Source of the DNA: Rehmannia glutinosa
Lineage: Eukaryota > Streptophyta > Magnoliopsida > Lamiales > Orobanchaceae
DNA length: 64,000 nucleotides
NCBI GenBank assembly: GCA_016081115.2
Contig: CM071936.1
Span: 79,647,262 to 79,711,261, forward strand
Direction: 5' to 3'
Shown one piece after another: positions 24,101-33,936 of this stretch. Each line of letters opens with the position of its first letter. Position 1 is the stretch's first letter. Made by a program: the position numbers and the translations under genes. Under the pieces are notes generated by a model that ran no database searches, had not been told where the DNA came from, and worked only from the letters and a program-made list of their open reading frames with translations.

Positions 24101-24540
24101 TCCATCGGTTGGATCGATGAACTTGTCTTGGAAGTAGATGAATATGGCGGTTGCCATAATTACTTGCCATCTTGGACTTCTCAAGATCTTCGGAGAACTT
24201 AGATTTGTCTGGAAAGTATCTCGTTCCGCTCCCGGGGTACTCCATTAGGAATCATTGTTATGATGGGAATTCTCATGAACGAACTGTTGGATGTTCATCA
24301 ATTCGACATATAATGTCACGGTTTTACATTCCGGGAACTCATATGATATACGCTCGCATTTTGCATTGCCTCAGGCTTCCACTATGTCGGCTCTGCGCGT
24401 TCTTGTATCTCATATTGGTGGTTCAGTATGCGATCTTATCCTGGTGTTCTTGTGCATACATCGTGAGGGTTGTGATATGTCTGTATAGCGTACATCTCGG
24501 ACAATTGTCGGATTCATATTCTCGGAGATAATTCTCCTCA

Positions 24541-25229
24541 CGAATTGTTAATTACATAAAAATAATAAATATAACCAAAAGTTCTTAATAAACCTGGGCT
24601 CGATCTATTTTAATAAAACAAAGTCCAAATCGGCCCGTATGTATGAATAGGGTATAATTGGTATATGAAAATTTGCAATTATTAAATTAGACCAATTTTT
24701 GCATTAACTCGAGGACATAGGACACCAATTTAGCCGGTATAAAACTTATAGGACCAATTTTGTGAGAACATTATAAACTTACAGGGGCATATTTTTGCAA
24801 AACTTGATAAACATACATGGCATATTTGCAAACCAAATAATAAAAGTCAAATGCAATTTACCCCAAATTACGAGATATTTTACGATTAAACGATTGACAC
24901 ATGTCCAAAGTTACCATATTAATTTTGGAGCATAAATCAAAGGAAATAAATTGTAGGGTTTTAATATGGTAAGCTTTTTGTACACATATCGATCATTAGT
25001 GCTCTTTTTCGATCGTAGTTTTATTTTCGAATCACGATAGTAGGTTTTGGCAAAATAAATGCGAATCTCAAAGGTGTTAGCATAATTATCAAAATATTTT
25101 AAAAATACTTGTTTCTATTTACAAATTATACTCATCTGGGTATGTGTAAAAACAAATACAAATCTCAAGAATAGTTTTAACACTTTAATGGGGTGTTTGT
25201 GATTTTTGAAATATATCTGAATTCTTTTA
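24541..25229. other. AT-rich non-coding stretch
   Basis: No gene is seen. The segment at 24690-24860 has spaced words (TTGCAATTATTAAATTAGACC, TATAGGACCAATTTTG, GGCATATTTGCAAA) that resemble, in inverted orientation, the stretch at 16780-16980. Confidence 0.35.
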
Positions 25230-25443
25230 GGCTCCATTTGGATGGAAGAATTTGAGCTACGGTTCAAATCCATAATAACAAATCCATTGAGGTTGTTTGG
25301 ATGGAGTCATTTTATAATGGATTTCAAATTATTTGAAGCTATTTTTTGGAGTCATTTTGGAGGATTTCAAATCCTTCTTGTTGGAGTCATTGAAATCCTT
25401 CACAAATCCTCTCCCCAAATCCAAATCCTCATCGAATGCAACC
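25230..25443. mobile_element. Tourist-like MITE (PIF/Harbinger type)
   Basis: The left end reads GGCTCCATTTGGATGGA and the reverse complement of the right end reads GGTTGCATTCGATGAGGA. Both fit the GGNTNCATTNGATG consensus of common plant MITEs. The flanks are the 3-bp duplication TTA (25227-25229 and 25444-25446), the target preference of PIF/Harbinger elements. The 214-bp length and lack of coding capacity are typical. Confidence 0.65.
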
Positions 25444-25994
25444 TTAGTCACACTAAACTTCAAAGAGTAGTTTTTATTTTTACACTAATTTGTGCTTGAC
25501 TTATGATTATTGTATAAATTCAATGTATTTACGAGAGAACATTCCTTAAGTAAAGTAAATAAATAAATAAAACAACCAAAAAATGAAATAAATTGAATTG
25601 CTCTTAGTCTATAAATTTTTGTATTTATATATTTATATTTATTTTTAAATATAATGATAGTATGAATTGAATGGGGACAACAGTGACCAAGTATATGTCA
25701 ACTTACATGAAGCTGATAGGTATAGTGAAGTTCTTAATTGTTTATGATATTGCGCTTTACAAAATGAGTAATAAGAATACTAATGAAATGTGTCACTCCA
25801 ACAAGCAACTGACCAACTTAAATAATTAATACTACAACTCTTTTTACTCCTTTTTTTACCAGTAGTCAGTCAACTATATATTTTTTTCTCCACGAACAAG
25901 GAAAGTATTCATGGATATGTTATTCTAACATACTTAGCATTAGGCTCTTTCCTTATAAATCGGGACCTAAGAAATGCAAATCGTGATTAGAAAA
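25444..25994. other. AT-rich intergenic stretch
   Basis: No coding, RNA or repeat signal is recognised. Confidence 0.4.
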
Positions 25995-26589
25995 GGGGAA
26001 GCTATTAACACCCCAAAATCTATCAATCACCCTTTTATTAATTCACCCCTATGCCCTTTTTAAAAGTAATATTTTTACTTAATACACCCCCAAATATTCT
26101 TTATTCTTCTCCCAAATTAAACCCAAAATCTTTACGGCTTAAAAACATAAACTACTTGATACAGGAACACACGCTGTGCACTATTGCTACAAAGAGAAAA
26201 AAAAAAAAGAATATATCGTGTTGACTGTTTCATAGAACAAGCCCATTTCACTTTGATTAGATTAGGAACAATGCAAAACAACGGAAGCGTGTCACCAAAG
26301 ACGAAGCTTTTCTAAGAGCCCATCCATAACTTTTTCCCAATTGTCCCAACATCGGAAGCGTTTTGGTTCTTCATAGTCCATTTCTCGATCGTAACTGAGA
26401 ATCCCCGCTAGAATGGTTGATAATTACTACATAAGGTTGGAAATTTGTTGTTTTACTTATATCTTTAGCCTGCTCAATGGAGAGAGAAAGCTTATTATCT
26501 AAGGGCATTTCGATCTTTTTTAATTAATGGCATTTTTATAATTAAAGGGAGTGTCTTGAGAAGTTTTGGAGGTGTTAATAGCAACACCC
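25995..26589. mobile_element. MITE with GCTATTAACACC inverted termini (MULE-like)
   Basis: The left end is GGGGAAGCTATTAACACCCC and the reverse complement of the right end is GGGTGTTGCTATTAACACCT. They agree over most of the first 25 bp. The 595-bp interior is non-coding and includes an A-run near 26200. The flanking 9-mers (ATTAGAAAA and ATGGAAAAT) match only partly, so the target duplication is decayed or mis-placed. Family assignment is tentative. Confidence 0.6.
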
Positions 26590-26739
26590 ATGGAAAATAA
26601 CAAATAACCTAATCTTACAATTTTATACAGTATAAATAAAATTGATACCTAGAAATTTATAAAAATGCTCTTCTAAAATTTTATTAAAATAAAAATAAAA
26701 TCTAAATATAAAATTACACTTTACTCTGTAAGCCATTTG

Positions 26740-27140
26740 TGATGAGCACGGGTTTTTGTCCATTTTGTCTATTAGTAACACAACCGCTGGTAGAGCCACT
26801 GATGTTAAAAGTCTGAGCGTTTTGACAGCGGCTGAGAACCGATGTCGTTTCCTGGAAAGACACGGTTTTAAACGGTGTCTTAGAGATAAAATATCAGTTT
26901 TCTAAGGCCGCCTGTTAAAAGTTTATGTATTTGACACCGGTTTAAATGGTTTCTTTTCATGAATAGACACACGCATCAAACCACTGGAGGAAGATCGATG
27001 TCTATGGTGAATAGACATGCAAGCATTCCACCGGTTTTAAGCGGGGTGTCGTTTAATTCCAAAGACATGGATCAAAACCGCTATGCTTAATGTTTTAAAG
27101 CGATTTTAAAAGGGTTGTTTATTCACCTAAAAAGCAAATC
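26740..27140. repeat. Relic of a CACTA subterminal repeat region
   Basis: The segment is full of decayed copies of the words GACACCGGTTT, AACCGNTGTC and TTAACA. These are the subterminal words of the intact CACTA element at 52689-57698, and the closest match is its right end (57230-57690). No CACTA tip is visible, so this is an older relative. The coding traces at 28955-29330 may belong to the same element. Confidence 0.6.
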
Positions 27141-27648
27141 AAAATTTTGCAAAAAAATCCATATAAATAAACAATTAATTTATGAACTCAGATACAGCAG
27201 CAACCATCATAAGTTTACTACCAATTAAACATGAAATCCGTTAATACCTAAAGTGAACTCGATAGCGAAATCGACAAAGTACTAGTAGCGAAGTTTTCTT
27301 CGATAAACAACTATAAATTCATAATCCAATTCCATCAACCAACAAAAGACTATAATTTAACTAAAAGGCAACAAAATCCATATGATCAACATAGCTAAGT
27401 GTCATTGTTTTTCAAAAATGTTCAAGCTCATTCTTCCGACGCTTTAACCTTTGTTTCTCAAATCCGAAGCTCATTAGCTGCCGACTACGAGAAGCATAAA
27501 AGCAGAGTTGAATGATTTAGCCATTAATGAACCAACCCTTCTCCCAGCAATCATAGTAAATATGCACAAAACATCTGAGTGATTAAAAAATTAAAAAAAT
27601 TGATAGTTTCAAATATATATACATAACACATTTGCGAACAAATAGTAA

Positions 27649-27981
27649 GCTATCATCATCATCCATCCAATGGCACCTTATCATTTTATGTGGGGTCGGT
27701 GGTGTGAAGTTATAGTGTCAATTAATTGTCAAAATTAGTGTATTTCTGACAAGTATGAATAATGCGAAGTATAAGCGAAAGTTTTCGGCGGGATGCCGCT
27801 CCAGCGCAACCTTAAATCGAAAGGAGAAATGAGATGAAATTCAGAAACCATCATCATTAGGGTTTTTCCACTTGCATGAAAAATATGATGAGACGGCGAT
27901 GAGTTGAGATAATTCTTTCGATCATGTCCCATACATGATTGATATTATAAATTCAACATGTACATCATGGAACATGACCAG
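27649..27981 (-). mobile_element. RTE-like LINE 3' end (or derived SINE), 5'-truncated
   Basis: On the minus strand the insert ends with CACCGACCCCACATAAAATG, AAGGTGCC and a (GAT)n tail, the pattern of plant RTE-clade 3' ends. It is flanked by the 10-bp duplication CAAATAGTAA (27639-27648 and 27982-27991). A second copy lies at 61526-61815 on the plus strand and starts further in, so the two are truncated at different points, as expected for target-primed reverse transcription. The piece reads VSEFHLISPF in one frame, a likely remnant of the ORF2 C-terminus. Confidence 0.7.
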
Positions 27982-28149
27982 CAAATAGTAAATTATATTG
28001 TTTGGAAATGAAAGCGGGAGTTAAGCCCATTCCAACCTAACTTGACTTTATATGGAGCCAAAACAACCTCAATGAACACACAAATATACAGCCCAACAAA
28101 TTAATCCAAACCCGAGCTGACCAGCCGAATAAGACATGCACTAAACCAT

Positions 28150-28220
28150 AGTTTCAATTCTAGAAATACATGAAATTCAGATCATGAATTTCTTGTTAAT
28201 TCTAGAAATACATGAAATCT
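28150..28220 (+). repeat. Short direct duplication
   Basis: The word TTCTAGAAATACATGAAAT occurs twice about 40 bp apart (near 28158 and 28199). It is probably a local duplication and has no further visible role. Confidence 0.6.
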
Positions 28221-28954
28221 TTGCACCATATTCTGGAATAGCACAATGAAGTGATAAATCATTTATTTATTACAGGAGTCTGTCTTATACAGATTTGTAA
28301 CCCTATCTAACAAAGTGTGGAATTGAATTTCTTGAAATTTCACTGAATGTGTGTATGCTTGTATAGCTTATAATATTGATTTAATTACCATGAATAATCT
28401 AAAGAGCATTTTGGACAAGCATTCTGATAGGAAAACATTCTTGTATATGTCTCAAGTTACTGTAAAGAGGAAAACAAGAGGGCATCTCAATAGTAGAAAT
28501 ATTATGAAAATGTTAAATACTAATGACATAACAAACAGACTTTTCTATATATTATCTCAAACATGACTGGTAGCTAAAATAAAGGTGTCATTAAGTTTTA
28601 GCTACAGCTATCTGGGAAAAGTGAAACTAAATGATTATATATCTATCTTGAGTTAAGCAATCCTCATTTCATAGCAGGTTGGGCTTTCTGTCAATCAACT
28701 ATTATAAACAGGCCTCTTCACTCTTCCAAATTCAACATAGTCTCCTATTTAAGAAAACTTGACACCAAAAAAAGATGTAACCGCAATAGCTTCAATGTTA
28801 TCCTTCATATCCTTTCATTACAATTAGCTCATTCTTCAACACAGTCAACTTTTACACAAGAAAACCTAATGCCAAAATAACACAAGAGTTGATAAATTAA
28901 TTTACATCAAGTTTTGTAGATTAGTTTTAAAGTTTTGAGAATAGTAGGTATGGC

Positions 28955-29330
28955 GGTTACAGTTCATGACATCTTTCCAACTGTCCAGCGAATTCAGGAC
29001 CAAGAGGATCCAATGAACAAACCACCTCTTTGTTGGGTGATCACAATCAATATCCAATGATAACTACACACAAAATACATAATTAAGCAAGATGTTATTC
29101 TTCAATTTATGAAAACATGCATATAAAATGTTAAATTAGTTCTTAGTTACCCTATATTACAAAGGCGCAAAACCACTTGGTTAGTTGATGTGCCATACAA
29201 TCTATGCAAAGCTTGTGCATCTGTCCAATTGTTCTTGGAGATAACCTTTATCTGTATTTTTTGTTTCCATGTGCCTATCTTATATGGATGCACAACTCTG
29301 ATATAATTATCACAATTTCTCCCTTCATCC
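28955..29330 (-). pseudogene. Possible CACTA-associated coding traces (Ulp1-like and transposase-like)
   Basis: On the minus strand the piece at about 29065-28955 can be read as PTKEVVCSLDPLGPEF-like wording across two frames, similar in style to the W-x-D-x-L-G core of Ulp1-like C48 proteases carried by many plant CACTA and MULE elements. The piece at about 29330-29155 reads IGTWKQKIQIKVISKNNW followed by LYGTSTNQVVLRLCN, a conserved-looking exon flanked by plausible splice sites. Neither match could be tested. Their closeness to the CACTA relic at 26740-27140 makes a shared origin plausible. Confidence 0.3.
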
Positions 29331-29752
29331 TTTTATGGAGATGCCTAATATTTTAAAATAAAAAACCAAATTAGTACAATAGATTATGAAATATATATAT
29401 ACCCCAGATGGAAAGCAGAAAAAATCATAATTACGGCTACATGCACCATAAGCGGAATCAGACATACAAGAATAGAAATAAGCTCAGGCAGAAACCAGTA
29501 CAGCGATAGCTTATGCAGTAACAAGAGTTCCATCAAACAGTGAGAATCCATAAAAATCTGGCAGAAACTGAAAAATAAATGTAATTGAATGTGTTATTTT
29601 TATGTTTATATTTTAGTCCATAATATCAGCACTTTGAAAAATAGTGCAATCTTCTGTCGAAATGGGTTTTCAGTAGATCTGTCAATACCGACAAACCACT
29701 GCTAACCTTTTTCTAGGGAGTCAACGGTAGCAGCATCCAATCAGAAAATAAA

Positions 29753-29852
29753 NNNNNNNNNNNNNNNNNNNNNNNNNNNNNNNNNNNNNNNNNNNNNNNN
29801 NNNNNNNNNNNNNNNNNNNNNNNNNNNNNNNNNNNNNNNNNNNNNNNNNNNN
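29753..29852. other. Assembly gap (100 N)
   Basis: Exactly 100 N, the usual placeholder for a gap of unknown size. The sequence resumes inside the 5' LTR of the Athila-like element, so the first 800 bp or so of that LTR, and its left target duplication, are missing. Confidence 1.
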
Positions 29853-30520
29853 CCATCCCCAAGCATGAACTAATTTCTTTGTTCTAGGATTAGGATGATT
29901 TGATTCAAACAAACAAGCATGAGTATTGATTAATTGATCTTGCTTTCTGGATAAATTGCTTTATTTGATAATTGATTGTCGATCAACTTTTTTTATTTTG
30001 GGGAATAATTGAGATCGAGAGAAGATATTATTCCTGGACTAAATTTATTCAGGGGGTTAGATATGAATCAGAAATGTATTATCTAACCTTAGGTTTAATG
30101 AAAATAGCAAATTATGTTGGGATAGCCCTAATCTGTGAATACGAAAGTTATCAGACCTAGGCCTAGTTTTTACATGTTTGTTATATTTTGTTAACCGCAT
30201 GATCAATTAATTGGTATCCTGCTTGCAAGTTTGATGAGATGAATCCATAATCCTAGACTTTCTTCCAAATCTTTTTTTCTCCAAAATTTAATCCAGCTTA
30301 GTTTTAATTTGTCTTTTTTAATTGTTTTCTTTTAGTTTAAATAAATCCAACAAATCTGGTTAGAGTGTTTGTGTTTATTTTACGTCAATTGTGATACATA
30401 ATAATTATTTGCGGCTAAGTCTTCCTTGAGAGACGACTTGTAGTCAACTTGCTACCTACGATTGATCTCGTTCTCTTGCGAGGATTGCTAGATTTATTAT
30501 AGGTGTTTAGCGGTCGAACA
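29853..30520 (+). repeat. 5' LTR (partial) of the Athila-like element
   Basis: This matches 34739-35414 from CCATCCCCAAGC to GGTCGAACA. The 5' part is lost in the gap. It ends in CA directly before the primer-binding site. Confidence 0.92.
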
Positions 30521-30526
30521 AAATTT

Positions 30527-30544
30527 TGGCGCCGCTTGCGGGAA
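30527..30544 (+). other. Primer-binding site, tRNA-Asp type
   Basis: TGGCGCCGCTTGCGGGA lies 6 bp after the LTR end. It resembles TGGCGCCGTTGCCGGGGA, the tRNA-Asp complement used by Athila/Tat elements, with two changes. Confidence 0.8.
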
Positions 30545-30849
30545 GGCTTTAGGCGTAATAATTATTGTGTCTATTTTCCGTGTTTCTAGATTAGGATTCT
30601 TTTTGTTTATTTTTTTAGGACTCTTTTTGTTTCTTTTTGGTTTTTACTTTATCCCATCAGTGCGTTTGATCTTTTTTCCGTGTTGTTTATGCAGGGCGTA
30701 GAAATCTCAATCGGACCTTGCGCTTTCGTGGGCGATATCCATCGAGTGCGAGACGAACAAGGAAAGAAGGGGGACGATTCTCGGATAGCAGGGCGAGGAT
30801 TCTCGCGATCACATTCGAAAGAAGAAGAACAAGCAGGCGAATCGAGAGA

Positions 30850-32110
30850 TGGGTGATAATCAAACGGAAACAACGTGGAAACGCCCGGACGCCGATGCGT
30901 GAGTTTGCACGCCCTTTCATTGGGATGCGACCTCTTGCATCACATTGGGACAAGCGAGACGGAACTACGAGCTCAAAACAATACACTTTAATCGGCCTAC
31001 CATTCTATGGGATGCCCAATGAAGATCCTCTTAACTTCATTCTGAATTCTATTCATCATTCAAACTTTTCCTCTGCAAGGTTTGGATGAAGATCGGCTTA
31101 GGATGTGTTGTTTTCCTTACACTCTGAGGACCGGGGCGAAAACTTGGCTTATGTCTCTACCTCCTAACTCTCTTACCGATTGGGAGGCGGTGTACAATAA
31201 GTTCATGGGTCTACTACTCTCATGAAAAACTTGGATCTGCCGAGGTAAGATAGCTACTTTTAGTCAAATAGAAGGTGAGACTTTTCATGAGGCCTCGGGA
31301 TCGCTTTAAGGATTCTGATTAAATGCCCACATCATCACTTCCCATTGGAATTATTAAACCAATTTTTCTATGATGGATTATCGCATAATTATCAATATAT
31401 GGTTGACAATGCGGCGGGTGACATGGGTGTACATACGACCAAGAAATCTATGATATTTTAGAGATGATGAGCGATAACTCACAACAAAAAAGTGCCGAGG
31501 GTAAACGGGTTGTCGTGAATGAAGTAGCTCCTAGCTACGATGTGACAAAACAATTGGGAGTTGACTAAGCAAGTACAATTGTTGGCTACAAGGGGCATCC
31601 ACATGTTCCCCGCCTGCTCAGAATCTTGCGGGATTTGTGGCGAAATTGGTCATGGGGCCAACGTTTGTAATTCTATCTCTCGGATGAACAATTCAGGTTG
31701 GCGAAACCATCCCACTTTAGTTGGGGCAATTCTAAAATCCCTCTCATATCTATCCGAGACCACGCAACCACAAGGCGGCCAATCAACCACCCAACGGCCC
31801 CAACTATTGAAGAAAGCTTGAATTCTTTTATTCAAGCCATCGAAACACAAGAAGGTAACAATAGGCGGTTTGAATCTATGGAAGCTTCTTTTAAGCGTCT
31901 TGAGACTCGAAGTTGGTCAATTAACGACTCACGTTGGTCAATTGACGACTCGAGTTGGTGAGATTGCTCGACAAATATTCAAGCGGACACACATCCTAGC
32001 CAACCAGCAGACAAGCTCAATCCATCACCGTTTCTTGAATTTGGTGAGATTTCATGAAAGTAAGATTCCTCTTTCTATTGTCTCATCTAACCTGGCAGTA
32101 TCGCGAACAT
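30850..32110 (+). pseudogene. gag remnant of the Athila-like element
   Basis: The protein can be followed across frames from MGDNQTETTWKRP (30850). ELKTIHF and PNEDPLNFI words lie near 30970-31040, TWLMSLPPNSLTDWEAVYNK near 31140-31200, CPHHHFPLELLNQFFYDGL near 31330-31375, and DNAAGDMG near 31410. A CCHC knuckle follows at about 31616 (CGICGEIGHGANVC). The C-terminal part (31800-31970) has PTIEESLNSFIQA and a short heptad-like repeat (VGQLTT repeated), probably coiled coil. Stops and shifts occur near 30895, 31090, 31230 and 31300. Gag would package the element RNA. Confidence 0.8.
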
Positions 32111-32199
32111 AGAAAAGGAAATTGATGCGGAGTGAAGAAGACATAAATAGGAAGGCAAGCGCACGATCGCCTTCCCATAAACTTTCTCTTACCCTAAGA

Positions 32200-32720
32200 C
32201 CATGCCTAAAACAAGATCCGAGGTAGTTTCACTATCAATATTTCTTTTGGGAATGGTAAGGAAGTCGCATGTATGCTTGATCTTGGAGCCTAATTAACCT
32301 TATGCCTTACTCTACATTTAAACAATTAGATTTAGGGAATTGAAGTTTCTGGATTACGTTTGCAACTTTGGCGATAGGTCCATTAGGTATCCTACGTGGC
32401 ATTGTTGAAAATATTTTAGTCAAATAGGTGGTCTTAAAATTCTCACGATTTTGTTGTTTTGGATATGGAAAAGGATAAAGGTAGTCTTAAAGATCATAAT
32501 ATATTGTTGGGTAGACCATTCATGGCAACCACTAATACTTTGATCGATGTCAAAAATAGAAAAGTCGAGATGAATGTCTTGGGCGAATGCGAACATTTTC
32601 AATTTTTGATATAGCTCATAATCCCGCATGTGTTTTTAATGATTATCGATTGTTGACTCGTCGATTACGCCATGAAAGATGTCCTTTGGCAAGAATGCAA
32701 TATGCTTGGCGAAAAACAAC
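32200..32720 (+). pseudogene. Aspartic protease remnant of the Athila-like element
   Basis: The active-site segment near 32265 reads ACMLDLGA, the D-L-G-A variant seen in Athila/Tat proteases instead of D-T/S-G. A TAA follows directly. RSIRYP lies near 32375, and LLGRPFMATTNTLIDV is readable near 32505-32550. The order of motifs matches a retropepsin of this clade. Frameshifts at about 32345, 32400 and 32440 break it. No polymerase follows. Confidence 0.72.
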
Positions 32721-32802
32721 CGGATAAAAATTACAAGGTGGTAAATAGGGTTTTGCTCGATGATCCGCCTTGAATCTCTCCATTGACACCGTCAGCTAAT
32801 GA

Positions 32803-32836
32803 CGTTAAAGAGCGCTTCTTGGGAGGCAACCCCAAA
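32803..32836 (+). other. Conserved non-coding motif of Athila/Tat-type elements
   Basis: GACGTTAAAGAGCGCTTC followed by TTGGGAGGCAACCCCA. The core TTGGGAGGCAACCC is, to my knowledge, widely repeated in plant elements of this type, between the coding part and the 3' purine tract. Its function is not known to me. Confidence 0.55.
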
Positions 32837-33920
32837 TATTTTCACTGTTTTATTAAAAAAAAAAAAAAAATTTGTGTGTGTTTTCATATTTTTATGTGCG
32901 TGGTGTTATTATTTTGTTCCCTTCACATGGCTTTTGCAGATTTGTAAGGCGGATATGACTATGGAGCCATTTATCGATCTTCGCATTTCTCGAGGGATGT
33001 ATCTTTTTCTTCTCTTTTACTTTTACGCATTGAGGTCATTGTGTGATTTAAGTGTGGGGATGATTAGTCATTGATAAAATATGATGATTGCATATGGCTA
33101 TGTTTTTATTTTGCACTAATGATTATCCCCCAAGTTTAATAATAGTGTTGTTTAATTAACTTGAAATAGATGTATTAATTTGAGTTTCAAATATGAAATG
33201 ACTTTGTGAACTTAATACATAGGATTTGACTAAGTCGTGAATTTGCCTTTGTGGTGAACGAATTAGGTGACGGTTAAACAATAATCCGAGTGGGGCTTGA
33301 ATTACGAGATTTCATTGATGTGAATTAAGTTAAAACCCTATTTTTGATTTGTGTGTACACAAAATTGCTAGCCTTGCAAAAAAAAAAAAAAAAAAAAAAA
33401 AGATGCGTTATATAGCTATCCAAAAAAAAAAAAAAAATGGAACAATTGAGATTATACTCCACCTTGGTTGAGTCATAGTAACTAGGAGCATTCATGAGCC
33501 CCATGTTTGACTTTTTACGTAAAACGCGGCTCAAACATGAGTATGGGAAACCACCCTAGGAGCCTTTGGAAAACATCCGAAGTTTATACCTAGTGGAAGA
33601 ATATCTTGGGAGTTCTAGCAAAAAAAAAAAGAAAGAAAGAAAAAAAAAAGAAAAAAAAAGGCTAGTAATTGCGTGATTTGTTGTGTGAATAAAGAGGGTA
33701 GCAACTTTTGACACAAATTTGAAATTTAGTAAGGAAGGCCAAACACTTTGATTGAAGTTTAACTTTAGTAGAGTGAGTTTATTGCGAAGGTTGGGGATCG
33801 ATGAGGAATAATCCGAGGTAGATGGAACATAGTGTTATGGATTAATTGATTCTCAAATTGGACATAATATTTCTTGTTGAGTTTATTGATATTATTATTT
33901 GCTTGAGGACAAGCAAAAGG

Positions 33921-33936
33921 CTAAGTGTGGGGGAGT
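33921..33936 (+). other. Polypurine tract of the Athila-like element
   Basis: CTAAGTGTGGGGGAGT lies directly before the TGTTTTATAT start of the 3' LTR. It follows GCTTGAGGACAAGCAAAAGG, a wording typical of this clade. Confidence 0.8.

Larger units (their letters stand above)
17480..24540 (-). mobile_element. Endogenous pararetrovirus (Caulimoviridae), near genome length
   Basis: In minus-strand order the segment carries recognisable coat-protein-like, movement-protein, aspartic protease and RT/RNase H regions, a possible last gene, and then a promoter-like region. The total of about 7 kb is close to a caulimovirid genome (7-8 kb). The order coat-movement-protease-RT-(transactivator)-promoter is what a circular genome opened just upstream of the coat region would give, and resembles cavemo-/solendovirus-like layouts; the genus is an inference. 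Every frame is broken by many stops and shifts, so this is an old, inactive copy. No LTRs are present, as expected for this family, which integrates by illegitimate recombination. Outer limits are approximate. Confidence 0.78.

Noticed and set aside
27660..27932. Minus-strand 65-codon frame as a host gene
   Set aside because: It belongs to the RTE-like insert shared with 61526-61815.
33370..33660. Long A-runs as poly(A) tails of retrocopies
   Set aside because: No target duplication or upstream retrocopy is seen; they lie inside the non-coding part of the Athila-like element.
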